From NCBI RefSeq assembly GCF_012395835.1, contig NZ_JAAZSQ010000020.1, forward strand, positions 21,464 to 85,463: 64,000 nt of DNA, read 5' to 3'. The DNA comes from Arthrobacter mobilis. Lineage in GTDB: Bacteria; Actinomycetota; Actinomycetes; Actinomycetales; Micrococcaceae. Both the position numbers and the translations under genes were made by a program. Shown here piece by piece: positions 1 through 9,320 of this stretch (its first letter is position 1; each line of letters opens with the position of its first letter). The notes beneath the pieces were generated by a model, which saw only the letters and a program-made list of their open reading frames with translations, had not been told where the DNA came from and made no database searches.

Positions 1-8
1 GTGCACTA

Positions 9-81
9 CGGGGCGTAGCGTAGTGGCTAGCGCGCCTGCTTTGGGAGCAGGAGATCGCAGGTTCGAGTCCTGTCGCCCCGA
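9..81 (+). tRNA. tRNA-Pro (TGG anticodon)
   Basis: Complete cloverleaf of 73 nt. The acceptor arms CGGGGCG (9-15) and CGCCCCG (74-80) pair perfectly, the discriminator is A81, and the anticodon stem CCTGC/GCAGG (35-39, 47-51) encloses TGG at 42-44. The T-arm carries GTTCGAGTCC. The 3' CCA is not encoded. It lies 55 bases upstream of the trigger factor gene on the same strand. An open frame running through it (from 23) is only an upstream extension of the trigger factor frame. Confidence 0.97.
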
Positions 82-136
82 CTCTGTATTTCTTGGTGCA
101 GATTTCCATCCATTAGCTATCAGGAGTTCAAACGCT

Positions 137-1543
137 GTGAAGAGCGCTGTCGAAAACCTCTCCCCGACAAGGGTCAAGCTCAACGTTGAGGTTCCCTTCG
201 AGGAACTCAAGCCCAGCATCGATGCGGCCTACAAGACGATTGCCTCCCAGGTCCAGGTGCCGGGTTTCCGCAAGGGCAAGGTGCCCAACAAGCTCATCGA
301 CCAGCGCGTTGGACGCGGCTATGTGATTGAAACCGCCATCAACGAAGGCCTGAACGGCTTCTACCAGGAGGCTGTCCAGGAAGCAGGCATCCGCCCGCTG
401 AGCCGTCCCGAGGTGGAGATCACCGAGGTTCCGGACCCCGCCGGCACCGAGGGCCAGCTGGTCTTCCAGGTCGAGGTTGACGTCCGCCCGGAGATCGAAC
501 TGCCCGAATACGCCGGCCTGGAGGTCACCGTCGACGCCGCCGAGGCCACCGACGCCGACGTCGAGAAGGCCCTGGACGACCTGCGCGGCCGCTTCGCCAC
601 GCTCAAGAACGTGGACCGCCCGGCCGCCGAGGGTGACTTCATCACCATCGACCTGACCGCCTCCGTCGACGGCGAGGAAGTGGATTCCGCGACCGGCCTG
701 TCCTACCAGGTCGGCTCCGGCACCATGCTTGAGGGCCTGGACGAGGCAGTCACCGGCCTGAGCGCCGACGAGGACGCGACCTTCGAGACCAAGCTGGCCG
801 GCGGCGAGCACGCTGGACAGGACGCCACGGTCAAGGTCGTGCTCAAGGCCGTCAAGGAGCGCGAGCTGCCCGAGGCCAACGACGACTTCGCCCAGCTGGC
901 CAGCGAGTTCGACACCATCGCCGAACTGCGCGAGGACCTGGCCAAGCAGGCCGCCGAGTCCAAGGTGGTCGAGCAGGGCATCGAGGCCCGCGACAAGGTG
1001 CTGGACAAGCTCGTGGAGATGATCGAGGTTCCGGTGCCGGAATCCGTCGTCGAGGAGCAGCTCGAGCAGCACTTCCGCCCGGAGAACGCCCACGGCCCCG
1101 AGGAGCACGACACCGAGGAACACCGCACCGAGGTCCGGGAGAACACCGAGCGTGCCTTCAAGAACGAGATCATCCTGGACGCCGTGGCGGACAAGGAAGA
1201 GATCGGTGTCAACCAGGCCGAGCTGATCGACTACATTGTCTCCGCTTCCAGCCAGTACGGCATGGACCCGAACCAGTTCGCGCAGCTGCTGGACCAGAGC
1301 GGCCAGGTCGGCATGATGGTTGGCGAGGTCCGCCGCCGCAAGGCCCTGGCCAAGGTGTTGGAGCAGGCCAAGGTCACCGACAGCAACGGTGCCGAGGTGG
1401 ACCTGAGCGACTTCGTGCGCCCGGGTGGCGAAGCCGGCGAGGAAGCCGAAGCTGCCGAGGCACCGGAGGCACCGGAGGCACCCGAGGCCGCCGCTGCCGA
1501 GGCGCCCGGGACCGCCGCCGAGACGGTCGACGCCGAAAAGTAG
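137..1543 (+). CDS. tig: trigger factor, ribosome-associated chaperone and prolyl isomerase
   Basis: Trigger factor binds at the ribosomal tunnel exit and shields nascent chains. The 468-residue product has the ribosome-binding N-terminal domain with the signature GFRKGKVP (about residues 46-53), a central FKBP-type isomerase domain (about 150-250) and a helical C-terminal domain. It ends in an Ala/Glu/Pro-rich acidic tail (from about 430) of low complexity. GTG at 137 is chosen because AGGAG at 122-126 precedes it and translation from further upstream would read through the tRNA. The order tig-clpP1-clpP2-clpX is standard in actinobacteria and joins nascent-chain folding with proteolysis. 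A strong hairpin terminator follows, so clpP1 has its own promoter. Confidence 0.97.
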   Translation: MKSAVENLSPTRVKLNVEVPFEELKPSIDAAYKTIASQVQVPGFRKGKVPNKLIDQRVGRGYVIETAINEGLNGFYQEAVQEAGIRPLSRPEVEITEVPDPAGTEGQLVFQVEVDVRPEIELPEYAGLEVTVDAAEATDADVEKALDDLRGRFATLKNVDRPAAEGDFITIDLTASVDGEEVDSATGLSYQVGSGTMLEGLDEAVTGLSADEDATFETKLAGGEHAGQDATVKVVLKAVKERELPEANDDFAQLASEFDTIAELREDLAKQAAESKVVEQGIEARDKVLDKLVEMIEVPVPESVVEEQLEQHFRPENAHGPEEHDTEEHRTEVRENTERAFKNEIILDAVADKEEIGVNQAELIDYIVSASSQYGMDPNQFAQLLDQSGQVGMMVGEVRRRKALAKVLEQAKVTDSNGAEVDLSDFVRPGGEAGEEAEAAEAPEAPEAPEAAAAEAPGTAAETVDAEK

Positions 1544-1565
1544 GCATCAGGCAACAACGTCTGTT

Positions 1566-1613
1566 CGGACAGGCCGCCCGCCCCTGACGGGGCCGGCGGC
1601 CTGTCCGCTTTTA
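1566..1613 (+). terminator. Rho-independent terminator after tig
   Basis: A 13-bp stem (CGGACAGGCCGCC at 1566-1578 with GGCGGCCTGTCCG at 1595-1607) encloses a GC-rich loop and is followed by CTTTTA. It separates tig from the clpP1 transcription unit. Confidence 0.85.
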
Positions 1614-1763
1614 ACCAGCCGGCGGACCGGTGCGCCGTCAGCGAACAGGGCCCGAAATAGAGGGAATTGGCCCCGGATTCGCGTTAGTGTCCAAGAAGGA
1701 AACAGGTCCCGGGGACCGGCCCCTACCGGCAGGCCCCCAGGCAGAAGCGAGAGGTAATTCAGA

Positions 1764-2402
1764 ATGTCCCGTGAAGCCGCCACCCCCAGGATGGCCACCG
1801 TCGATCCGGCGACCCAGGAAAATTACATCTACAACCGTCTCCTGAAGGAACGCATCATCTGGCTCGGTTCCGAGGTGCGCGACGAGAACGCCAACGCCAT
1901 CTGCTCCCAGCTGCTGCTGCTCTCGGCCGAGGATCCGGAGAAGGACATCTACCTCTACATCAACTCGCCCGGCGGCTCCGTCACCGCGGGGATGGCCATC
2001 TACGACACCATGCAGTTCATCCCCAACGATGTGGTCACCGTGGCTACCGGCCTGGCCGCGTCCATGGGGCAGTTCCTGCTTTCCTCCGGCACCAAGGGCA
2101 AGCGCTACGCTACCCCGCACGCGCGCATCCTGATGCACCAGCCCTCCGGCGGCATCGGCGGTACTGCCTCGGACATCAAGATCCAGGCGGAACTGATCCT
2201 GCACATGAAGCAGGTCATGGCGGAGCTGACGGCCGAGCAGACCGGCCAGACCGTCGAGCAGATCCTGATCGACAACGACCGGGACAAGTGGTTCACGGCC
2301 GAGGAGGGACTGGCCTACGGCTTCTTCGACCACATCTCCGCCCATGCCGGGTCGGTCTCCGGCGGCGGCGGCACGAGCAACAACACTACGAAGGAGTCGT
2401 GA
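1764..2402 (+). CDS. clpP1: ATP-dependent Clp protease proteolytic subunit ClpP1
   Basis: Serine peptidase subunit of the cytoplasmic Clp protease, working with ClpX or ClpC. The 212-residue product shows the catalytic triad by alignment to ClpP: Ser100 in GLAASMGQ, His125 in LMHQPSGG and Asp174 in NDRDKWF. The C-terminus carries a short Gly/Ser linker-like tail. A purine-rich AGAGG lies about 10 bases before ATG 1764. clpP2 follows after 53 bases on the same strand. Actinobacterial ClpP1 and ClpP2 form a mixed tetradecamer in other species; that assembly is inferred here from having both genes side by side. Confidence 0.97.
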   Translation: MSREAATPRMATVDPATQENYIYNRLLKERIIWLGSEVRDENANAICSQLLLLSAEDPEKDIYLYINSPGGSVTAGMAIYDTMQFIPNDVVTVATGLAASMGQFLLSSGTKGKRYATPHARILMHQPSGGIGGTASDIKIQAELILHMKQVMAELTAEQTGQTVEQILIDNDRDKWFTAEEGLAYGFFDHISAHAGSVSGGGGTSNNTTKES

Positions 2403-2455
2403 TCGGCGGGTCTGCGACTTCAGTCCCAACGATCACCGGAAGCAGGAGAAAGACA

Positions 2456-3130
2456 ATGAACTACACCTTCGGTGCCGCTGCCGGCGGCTATGCCGCCAAC
2501 CTGCCGCAGAGCCGGTATGTGCTGCCGCAGTTCGAGGAGCGGACCCCCTACGGCTTCAAGCGCCAGGATCCCTACACCAAGCTCTTCGAGGACCGCATCA
2601 TCTTCCTCGGTGTCCAGGTCGACGACGCCTCGGCGGATGACATCATGGCGCAGCTGCTGGTGCTCGAATCCACCGACCCGGACCGGGATATCACCCTCTA
2701 CATCAATTCCCCGGGCGGGTCGTTCACCGCGATGACCGCCATCTACGACACCATGCAGTACATCCGTCCGGAGATCCAGACGGTGTGCCTGGGCCAGGCG
2801 GCCAGTGCCGCGGCCGTGCTGCTGGCTGCCGGCACGCCGGGCAAGCGCCTGGCCCTGCCGAACGCCCGCGTGCTGATCCACCAGCCGGCCCTGGGTGGCG
2901 GCGAACGTGGCCAGGCCACCGACCTGCAGATCCAGGCCGACGAGGTCATGCGCATGCGCACCTGGCTGGAGGACACGCTGGCCCTGCACTCGGGCAGGCC
3001 CAGTGCGCAGGTGAACCGGGACATCGAGCGCGACAAGATCCTCACCGCCGAGGGCGCCCAGGAATACGGGCTGATCGACCAGGTGCTGGATTCGCGCAAG
3101 ATCCGCAAGCCTGCCATCAACAAGAGCTAG
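2456..3130 (+). CDS. clpP2: ATP-dependent Clp protease proteolytic subunit ClpP2
   Basis: Second ClpP subunit, 224 residues, with Ser117 (GQAASAAA), His142 (LIHQPA) and Asp193 (ERDKIL) in triad positions. The N-terminus (about 30 residues, [10 protein letters not shown]...) is longer than in ClpP1 and may be a processed propeptide. The frame is open upstream from 2288, but ATG 2456 is preceded by AGGAGAAAGACA, an excellent ribosome site, whereas an upstream start would overlap clpP1. clpX follows after a 229-base gap with its own probable promoter. Confidence 0.97.
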   Translation: MNYTFGAAAGGYAANLPQSRYVLPQFEERTPYGFKRQDPYTKLFEDRIIFLGVQVDDASADDIMAQLLVLESTDPDRDITLYINSPGGSFTAMTAIYDTMQYIRPEIQTVCLGQAASAAAVLLAAGTPGKRLALPNARVLIHQPALGGGERGQATDLQIQADEVMRMRTWLEDTLALHSGRPSAQVNRDIERDKILTAEGAQEYGLIDQVLDSRKIRKPAINKS

Positions 3131-3359
3131 GGAGCGGTCCCGCCCGGCGCGTCCGGGCAGCTGCGGCCCGCAGTGTTCCATCCGCCGAGCCATGGGCGTG
3201 AATATGGCTTTATTTGTCGCCGGAGGGCGCTGCGGGCCGGGCTGTTACTGAATCTGTCCACCAAGTGAACTACAGTGGACTAAGTGTCGGATGCGGATGT
3301 CACAGTTTTGTCAGCGGCATTGACGGTAACTATTGCAGGACCAGGTAAGGGGACAGAAC

Positions 3360-4652
3360 ATGGCTCGCATTGGTGAGAGCGCTGATCTGCTCAAATGCTC
3401 CTTCTGCGGCAAGAGCCAGAAGCAGGTGCGCAAACTGATCGCCGGGCCCGGGGTCTACATCTGCGACGAGTGCATCGATCTGTGCAACGAGATCATCGAG
3501 GAGGAACTCTCCGAGGTCTCGGACCTGGGGAGCTTCGAACTGCCCAAGCCGCGGGAAATCTTCGACTTCCTGCAGGAATACGTCATCGGCCAGGAGCCGG
3601 CCAAGCGGGCCCTGGCCGTTGCTGTGTACAACCACTACAAGCGCATCCAGTCCGGCCACGCGCCCAAGGGCACGGCCAACCTCTCGGACGCCAGTCCGCT
3701 GGAGGATGTGGAGGTGGGCAAGTCCAACATCCTGCTGATCGGCCCGACCGGCTGCGGCAAGACCTATCTGGCCCAGACCCTGGCCCGCCGGCTCAACGTC
3801 CCCTTCGCGGTGGCGGATGCCACCGCGCTTACCGAGGCTGGCTATGTGGGCGAGGACGTGGAGAACATCCTGCTCAAGCTCATCCAGGCCGCGGACTATG
3901 ACGTCAAGAAGGCCGAGCAGGGCATCATCTACATCGACGAGATCGACAAGATCTCGCGCAAGAGCGAGAACCCCTCCATTACCCGGGATGTCTCCGGCGA
4001 AGGCGTGCAGCAGGCCCTGCTCAAGATCCTCGAAGGCACCGTCGCCTCGGTCCCGCCGCAGGGTGGCCGCAAGCACCCGCACCAGGAATTCATCCAGATC
4101 GACACCACCAATGTGCTCTTCATCGTGGCCGGCGCCTTTGCCGGCCTCGAAGAGATCATCGGGTCGCGGGCCGGACGCAAGGGCATCGGGTTCGGCGCCC
4201 CGCTGAACGAAGCCCGCAAGGACATGGATTCCTACGGTGATGTCATGCCGGAGGACCTGCTGAAGTTCGGGCTCATCCCGGAATTCATCGGGCGCCTTCC
4301 CGTCATTACCACCGTGGCCAACCTGGACCGCCCGGCACTGATCAAGATCCTCACGGAGCCGAAGAACGCGCTGATCAAGCAGTACCAGAAGATGTTCCAG
4401 CTCGACGGCGTGGAACTGAGCTTCGAGCAGGAGGCGCTCGAAGCCGTGGCGGACCTGGCCCTGGAACGGGGCACCGGTGCCCGCGGGCTGCGGGCCATCA
4501 TGGAGGAATCCCTGCTGCCGATCCAGTTCGAGCTGCCCAGCCGGGAGGACATCGCCGCCGTGGTGATCACCCCCGACGTGGTGCTGAACAAGGCCGAGCC
4601 CACCCTGATTTCCCACGACGTGGTGGCCAAGCGCAGGAACAAATCCGCCTGA
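3360..4652 (+). CDS. clpX: ATP-dependent Clp protease ATP-binding subunit ClpX
   Basis: Hexameric AAA+ unfoldase that recognises tagged substrates and feeds them into ClpP. The 430-residue product begins with the zinc-binding domain (CSFCGK ... CDECIDLC, about residues 13-45), then Walker A GPTGCGKT at about 128-135 and Walker B IIYIDEID at about 189-196, followed by the [11 protein letters not shown] sensor-2 region near residue 380. ATG 3360 follows GGGGACAGAAC. Length and domain order match the family. Confidence 0.98.
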   Translation: MARIGESADLLKCSFCGKSQKQVRKLIAGPGVYICDECIDLCNEIIEEELSEVSDLGSFELPKPREIFDFLQEYVIGQEPAKRALAVAVYNHYKRIQSGHAPKGTANLSDASPLEDVEVGKSNILLIGPTGCGKTYLAQTLARRLNVPFAVADATALTEAGYVGEDVENILLKLIQAADYDVKKAEQGIIYIDEIDKISRKSENPSITRDVSGEGVQQALLKILEGTVASVPPQGGRKHPHQEFIQIDTTNVLFIVAGAFAGLEEIIGSRAGRKGIGFGAPLNEARKDMDSYGDVMPEDLLKFGLIPEFIGRLPVITTVANLDRPALIKILTEPKNALIKQYQKMFQLDGVELSFEQEALEAVADLALERGTGARGLRAIMEESLLPIQFELPSREDIAAVVITPDVVLNKAEPTLISHDVVAKRRNKSA

Positions 4653-4718
4653 CCGCCGGTTACGTACTACGGCACTGTCGTGCCGTCCGAACGTTCCCTA
4701 CCCATCTGGAGCTGACGC

Positions 4719-5339
4719 ATGCCCGCATCCAACGCCCCCTCGACCGTTGACTTCTGGTTCGACCCCGTATGCCCGTTTGCCTGGATTACCTCGCGCTGGA
4801 TCCTGGAGGTTGAAGAGGTCCGGGACATCAAGGTGGACTGGCATGTCATGAGCCTGGCGGTGCTTAACGACGGCCGCGAGGAACTGCCCGAAGCCTACAA
4901 GGAGCGCATGAAGAAGGCCTGGGCCCCCGTCCGTGTGCTGACTGCCGCGCGGGAGCTGCATGGAGACGAGTTCGTCAAGCCCCTGTACGACGCCATGGGC
5001 AAGCGCATCCACAATGAAGGAAACAACGACTACGACGCGGTGATCGCCGAAGCCCTGGACGAGCTGGCGCTGCCGGCCGACCTGGCTGCCTACGCTGCCT
5101 CCACCGAGTTCGACGAGCAGCTGCGGGCCAGCCACCAGGAGGGCATCTCCAAGGTCGGCGACGAAGTCGGCACGCCGGTGGTCGCCCTCAACGGCACCGC
5201 CTTCTTCGGCCCGGTGCTTACCCGCATCCCGCGCGGGGAACAGGCCGGAACCATCTTCGACGGCGCCGTCGCGCTGGCCGAGTACCCCTACTTCTACGAG
5301 ATCAAGCGCTCCCGGACCACCAGCCCCGAGTTCAACTGA
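4719..5339 (+). CDS. DsbA-fold protein of the mycothiol-dependent nitroreductase (Rv2466c) family
   Basis: A 206-residue thioredoxin-fold protein that aligns along its whole length with mycobacterial Rv2466c, a mycothiol-dependent reductase: [17 protein letters not shown] near the start, the conserved KRIHNEGN, the cis-Pro region VGTPVV, and FFGPVL...PRGEQAG. The family active site is CPWC; here it is CPFA (Cys18, Ala21), so only the nucleophilic cysteine remains. A monothiol mechanism with mycothiol is possible but is inference. Start ATG 4719 follows TGGAGCTGACGC. The gene is flanked by clpX and a terminator. Confidence 0.9.
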   Translation: MPASNAPSTVDFWFDPVCPFAWITSRWILEVEEVRDIKVDWHVMSLAVLNDGREELPEAYKERMKKAWAPVRVLTAARELHGDEFVKPLYDAMGKRIHNEGNNDYDAVIAEALDELALPADLAAYAASTEFDEQLRASHQEGISKVGDEVGTPVVALNGTAFFGPVLTRIPRGEQAGTIFDGAVALAEYPYFYEIKRSRTTSPEFN

Positions 5340-5360
5340 CTCCGGTCAGTGAGGGCCGTC

Positions 5361-5422
5361 CCCCGCTGTGAGTTTCTGCTCCCGGTCCATACCGGCAGCA
5401 GAAACCCACAGCGGGGTTTTTC
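5361..5422 (+). terminator. strong Rho-independent terminator
   Basis: CCCCGCTGTGAGTTTCTGCT at 5361-5380 pairs, with one interruption, with the arm ending at 5416, and is followed by TTTTTCC. It ends the clpX/Rv2466c-like transcription. Confidence 0.9.
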
Positions 5423-5481
5423 CTTAAATAAGACCGCACTGGTACTGGCGTGTCGCCGTGCATCGGCGTATATATGGAGTT

Positions 5482-5672
5482 AGGCATCCGTCAAAAGATG
5501 CCGGACCGAACACCAAAGATTCAGTGACAAGTAGCGGACACGTTCCGCTAACTGCCAGCCGGTGACGAGGCTAGGAAGACCTGAAATTCCGAGGAGTTCG
5601 CGAGACCCAAAGCGTCACCTTTGGATCACAGAGTCGAAGCCCCACCAACGGCTAAACGCTGATGGGGCTTCC
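5482..5672 (+). ncRNA. candidate structured RNA in the gap before valS
   Basis: The 276-base gap between the terminator and the valS stop holds no plausible ORF but four consecutive pairings: GGCATC/GATGCC (5483-5502), TAGCGGA/TCCGCTA with a 5-base loop (5532-5550), GGTGACG/CGTCACC enclosing 45 bases (5561-5619), and GAAGCCCCA/TGGGGCTTC (5636-5671) followed by CCCTCTTTA. A TATATAT sequence at 5469-5475 could be a -10 element just upstream. I could not match it to a named RNA family. Strand is inferred from the position of the last hairpin. It could instead be the 3' end of the valS transcript. Confidence 0.4.
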
Positions 5673-5698
5673 CCTCTTTAATGCCCCGGCGGGCCGGC

Positions 5699-8314
5699 TC
5701 AGGCCTCGGCCGGAGCCAGTTCCACACTCTTGACGGTCAGGTCGCCGTCGGACTCCTCGAAGGTCAGCGCCCGGGCATTGCCCGCCGCCTTTAGGTCGCC
5801 CTCGCCGGCCCGCAGCTGCGCGATCAGCGCCGCCGGAGCGGTGACGACGGCGGAGAGCACCTCGGTGCGCTGCTTGACCTTGGCCTCGGACTTGGCCTTG
5901 CGCAGCCCGCCCAGGGCCAGGCCCACGGTACCCAGCAGGTCCTTGTCCGCTGCGGCGGCGATTCCGGCCAGGGCCTGCGCGCCCGGCCACTCGGCCCGGT
6001 GCACGGAACCGGCGCGCCACCAGGTCCAGACCTCCTCGGTGGCGAAGGGCAGGAACGGGGCGAAAAGCCGCAGCAGGGCATCCAGCGTCGTGGCCAGCGC
6101 TGCCAGCACCGAGGCCTGCTCCGCCTCACCGGCGCCGCCGTAGGCGCGGTCCTTGACCAGTTCGACGTAGTCGTCGGTGAAGGACCAGAAGAAGGACTCG
6201 GTGATCTGCAGGGCACGCGCGTAGTCGTAGTTCTCGAAGGCCGCCGTGGCCTGCTCGACCACATCCGCCAGCTGCCCCAGCAGCGACTTGTCCAAGGGAT
6301 TGGTGACGACCGAAGCATCACCGGTGATCACCGACGCCTCGGTGGCACCGAGGTTGAGCACGAACTTGGAGGCGTTCAGCAGCTTGATGGCCAGGCGGCG
6401 GCCGATCTTCATCTGCGCCACCTCGTAGGCGGTGTCCGCGCCCAGCTTGGCCGAAGCCGCCCAGTAGCGGACCGCGTCCGAGCCGAACTGCTCGAGCACG
6501 TCGGTGGGAACCACCACGTTGCCCTTGGACTTGGACATCTTCTTCCGGTCCGGGTCCAGGATCCAGCCGGAGATCGCCGCATGCTTCCACGGTGCGGCCT
6601 CCTGCAGCGCGTCCGCGCGGACCACCGAGGAGAAGAGCCAGGTCCGGATGATGTCGTGGCCCTGCGGGCGCAGGTCGAAGGGGAAGACCTTGGCGAAGAA
6701 GTCCTCGTCGCGGCTCCAGCGGCCCACGATCTGTGGGGTCAGCGAGGAGGTGGCCCAGGTGTCGAGCACGTCCGTGTCGCCGATGAACCCGCCGGGCGCA
6801 TCGCGCTGGGATTCGTCATAGCCCGGAGCAGGCTCCGCCGCCGGATCCACCGGCAGCATGCCGTCGCCCGGCAGGATCGGGTGCTCGTAATCCGGCTCGC
6901 CGGCGTCGTCCAGCGGGTACCAGACCGGAATCGGCACGCCGAAGAAGCGCTGGCGGGAAATCAGCCAGTCGCCGTTGAGGCCCTCGATCCAGTTTTCATA
7001 GCGCGAGCGCATGAAGGACGGGTGGAAGTCGATCTCCTGGCCGCGGCCGATCAGCCGGGCGCGGCGCTCCTCGTCGCGGCCTCCGTTGCGGATGTACCAC
7101 TGGCGTGAGGTGACAACTTCCAGGGGCTTGTCGCCCTTCTCGTAGAAGTTGACCGGATGCATCATGGTCTTCGGCTCGCCGTCGAGTTCGCCGGCCGCAC
7201 CCAGCAGTTCGACGACCTTTTCCTTTGCGGAGAAGACCGTCTTGCCGGCCAGTTCGGCATAGTTGGCCTTGCCCTCGTCGGAGGTGATCCACTCCGGCGT
7301 CTCGGCAATGATGCGCCCGTCGCGGCCGACAATGGCACGGGTGGGCAGCTGCAGCTCGCGCCACCACGTCACGTCGGTGAGGTCGCCGAAAGTGCAGACC
7401 ATGGCGATGCCGGCGCCCTTGTCCGGCTTGGCCAGCGGGTGGGCCTTGACCTCGACCTCCACGCCGAACAGCGGCGAGGTGACTTTGGTGCCGAACAGCG
7501 GCTGGTACCGCTCGTCGTCGGGATGGGCCACCAGCGCCACGCAGGCGGGCAGCAGTTCGGGCCGGGTGGTCTCGATGTAGACCTTGTCCCCTCCGGGGGT
7601 GTTGAAGCCGTAGCGGTAATAGGCGCCCGGCATTTCGCGGTCTTCCAGCTCGGCCTGCGCGACGGCGGTACGGAAGGTGACATCCCACAGCGTCGGGGCC
7701 TCGGCGAGGTAGGCGTCGCCGGCGGTCAAGTTGGCCAGGAAGGCGCGCTGGGAGACGGCGCGGGAGGCGTCGTCAATGGTCCGGTACGTCAGGTCCCAGT
7801 CCACGGACAGGCCCAAGGTGGTGAAGAGGTTCTCGAAGACCTTCTCGTCCTCGGAGGCCAGCTCCTCGCATAGCTCGATGAAGTTACGGCGCGATACGAC
7901 GTCGAAATCGCGCTGGTTCTTCGCCGGCTTGGCCGGGGGACGGTAGTCCGGGTCGTACGGCACCGACGGATCGCAGCGTACCCCGTAGTAGTTCTGCACG
8001 CGGCGTTCGGTGGGCAGGCCGTTGTCGTCCCAGCCCATGGGGTAGAAGACATTCCTGCCGCGCATGCGCTGGTAGCGGGCCAGCACGTCGGTCTGGGTGT
8101 AGGAGAACATGTGGCCCACATGCAGGGAGCCGGAGGCGGTGGGCGGGGGAGTGTCGATCGAGTAGACCTGCTCCCGCACAGTGTCCGGATTGAAGGCGTA
8201 GGTGCCTTCCTCGCGCCAGCGCCGGGAGTGGATGTCCTCGAGGCCCTCCAGCGCGGGTTTGTCGGGGACGTTTACGGTGGTGGGCGTGTCTGTGCCCAGG
8301 TCATGTTCTGCCAT
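5699..8314 (-). CDS. valS: valine-tRNA ligase
   Basis: Charges tRNA-Val. The 871-residue product has the class I signature SGSLHVGHMFSY (HIGH motif) near residue 65, a CP1 editing domain in the middle, the KMSKS motif (RKKMSKSKGN, near residue 590) and a tRNA-binding anticodon domain. The start at 8314 (MAEHDLG) is preferred over 8323 because GGAAGA sits 9 bases before it; the 8323 ATG abuts the same sequence. It is transcribed alone and opposite to its neighbours. Confidence 0.96.
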   Translation of the reverse strand: MAEHDLGTDTPTTVNVPDKPALEGLEDIHSRRWREEGTYAFNPDTVREQVYSIDTPPPTASGSLHVGHMFSYTQTDVLARYQRMRGRNVFYPMGWDDNGLPTERRVQNYYGVRCDPSVPYDPDYRPPAKPAKNQRDFDVVSRRNFIELCEELASEDEKVFENLFTTLGLSVDWDLTYRTIDDASRAVSQRAFLANLTAGDAYLAEAPTLWDVTFRTAVAQAELEDREMPGAYYRYGFNTPGGDKVYIETTRPELLPACVALVAHPDDERYQPLFGTKVTSPLFGVEVEVKAHPLAKPDKGAGIAMVCTFGDLTDVTWWRELQLPTRAIVGRDGRIIAETPEWITSDEGKANYAELAGKTVFSAKEKVVELLGAAGELDGEPKTMMHPVNFYEKGDKPLEVVTSRQWYIRNGGRDEERRARLIGRGQEIDFHPSFMRSRYENWIEGLNGDWLISRQRFFGVPIPVWYPLDDAGEPDYEHPILPGDGMLPVDPAAEPAPGYDESQRDAPGGFIGDTDVLDTWATSSLTPQIVGRWSRDEDFFAKVFPFDLRPQGHDIIRTWLFSSVVRADALQEAAPWKHAAISGWILDPDRKKMSKSKGNVVVPTDVLEQFGSDAVRYWAASAKLGADTAYEVAQMKIGRRLAIKLLNASKFVLNLGATEASVITGDASVVTNPLDKSLLGQLADVVEQATAAFENYDYARALQITESFFWSFTDDYVELVKDRAYGGAGEAEQASVLAALATTLDALLRLFAPFLPFATEEVWTWWRAGSVHRAEWPGAQALAGIAAAADKDLLGTVGLALGGLRKAKSEAKVKQRTEVLSAVVTAPAALIAQLRAGEGDLKAAGNARALTFEESDGDLTVKSVELAPAEA

Positions 8315-8482
8315 AGGTGCCATTCTTCCATGCGGCGACGGATGGGTTCACCTTCGCGGCTGGCCGGCCGCACCCGCACATTCCGTCCGTTCCTGCCATC
8401 CTCCTCGACACCCATAGTCAGCCTGCTTAGCATTGAGGGGAAACTCCCGGACAGGACCTAACCATGGGGAGGCAGGGAAAGC

Positions 8483-8833
8483 ATGAGCGAGGAATTGAGC
8501 GGCCCGAAGGGCTCGGAGGACCTGGTGCGGGACGGTCTCAGCGGTGCGGCAGACCCCGTGCCCAGGGACGGTGAAGACAGCCAGGCGGAACCCGGGGGCG
8601 GTGCTGAGGGCTTCGGCGATGTTCCCGGCGGCTCCGGCAGCGAGCCAGGCACTGCCAACAGCGCCGGCGGGGTTGCCACCCGGGATGCTGGCAATGCCGA
8701 GGGTGGCAGTAGCAGCGGTACCGCCGAGGCGGAGGCGCGGGGGCTGAATGCTGCCGCGGGACCGGCGGCTGACGAGGAGGCCGGCACGCCGGATAACCGC
8801 GGCCTCACAACGGATATCACTCCCAGTGACTGA
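8483..8833 (+). CDS. hypothetical low-complexity acidic protein
   Basis: A 116-residue Gly/Ala/Glu/Ser-rich protein without a recognisable domain, signal or membrane segment; it is probably disordered. The start ATG 8483 has GGGAGGCAGGGAAAGC in front, a convincing ribosome site, which is the main reason to believe it is translated. It lies divergently from valS and upstream of the DUF488 gene. Function unknown. Confidence 0.55.
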   Translation: MSEELSGPKGSEDLVRDGLSGAADPVPRDGEDSQAEPGGGAEGFGDVPGGSGSEPGTANSAGGVATRDAGNAEGGSSSGTAEAEARGLNAAAGPAADEEAGTPDNRGLTTDITPSD

Positions 8834-8936
8834 CAGGACTTAGTGGAACCGACCGTGGGCCGCCATCCGCAGAGGCCTGCGGCCCGGGCCGAAGCGGCCT
8901 GAGCTGAAGAGCCTGAGCTGAAGAGGCGGTGCGGGC

Positions 8937-9293
8937 ATGGCCGATATACGGATCAAGCGCATCTACGACCAGGCCGGGGACGGCTACCGCGTACTGGTGG
9001 ACCGCCTGTGGCCGCGCGGCATCCGGAAGGAGGACGCCGGGATCGACCTGTGGCTCAAGGCAGCCGGGCCGTCGGACGGGCTGCGCCGGGAATTCGGGCA
9101 CGATCCGGAGAAGTTCGAGGACTTCGCCGCCGCCTACCGGCGTGAGCTGGAAGGCTCCGAAGCCGTGGAACAGCTGGTGCAGCTGGCGCGCAGGGAACGG
9201 AAGCTGTGCCTGCTCTTTGGCGCCAAGGACGAAGAGCACAACCAGGCTGTCGTCCTGCGCCAGGTCATCCTCGAAAGGCTCGGACACCGCTAG
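8937..9293 (+). CDS. DUF488 (YeaO-like) family protein
   Basis: A 118-residue protein with the hallmark RIKRIYDQAGDGYRVLVDRL near the start followed by WPRGIRKE, and the family pattern WLKAAGPSDGLRREFGHDPEKF. Members are small cytoplasmic proteins of unknown biochemical role, often compared with nucleic-acid-associated or SUMO-like folds. Between it and the preceding hypothetical gene a 15-base direct repeat (GCCTGAGCTGAAGAG) occurs twice around 8897-8924. The following dehydrogenase starts 27 bases downstream, so co-transcription is likely. Confidence 0.88.
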   Translation: MADIRIKRIYDQAGDGYRVLVDRLWPRGIRKEDAGIDLWLKAAGPSDGLRREFGHDPEKFEDFAAAYRRELEGSEAVEQLVQLARRERKLCLLFGAKDEEHNQAVVLRQVILERLGHR

Positions 9294-9320
9294 CGCTCCG
9301 CGCCGCTACGCTTGGGTGTC

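Noticed and set aside
23..136. N-terminal extension of trigger factor through the tRNA-Pro gene
   Set aside because: The frame is open, but it overlaps a complete tRNA, and GTG 137 with AGGAG upstream gives the normal family N-terminus.
128..1123. Long minus-strand reading frame opposite tig
   Set aside because: It is a shadow of the high-GC coding strand, rich in Leu/Val/Gly/Asp runs, with no family match.
3131..3359. ClgR-type operator in the clpP2-clpX gap
   Set aside because: TCGCCGGAGGGCG around 3218 looks similar to published ClgR sites but has the wrong spacing between half-sites.
5561..5619. tRNA-like acceptor stem GGTGACG/CGTCACC
   Set aside because: Only 59 nt, without a T-arm or anticodon stem; kept only as part of the structured RNA candidate.
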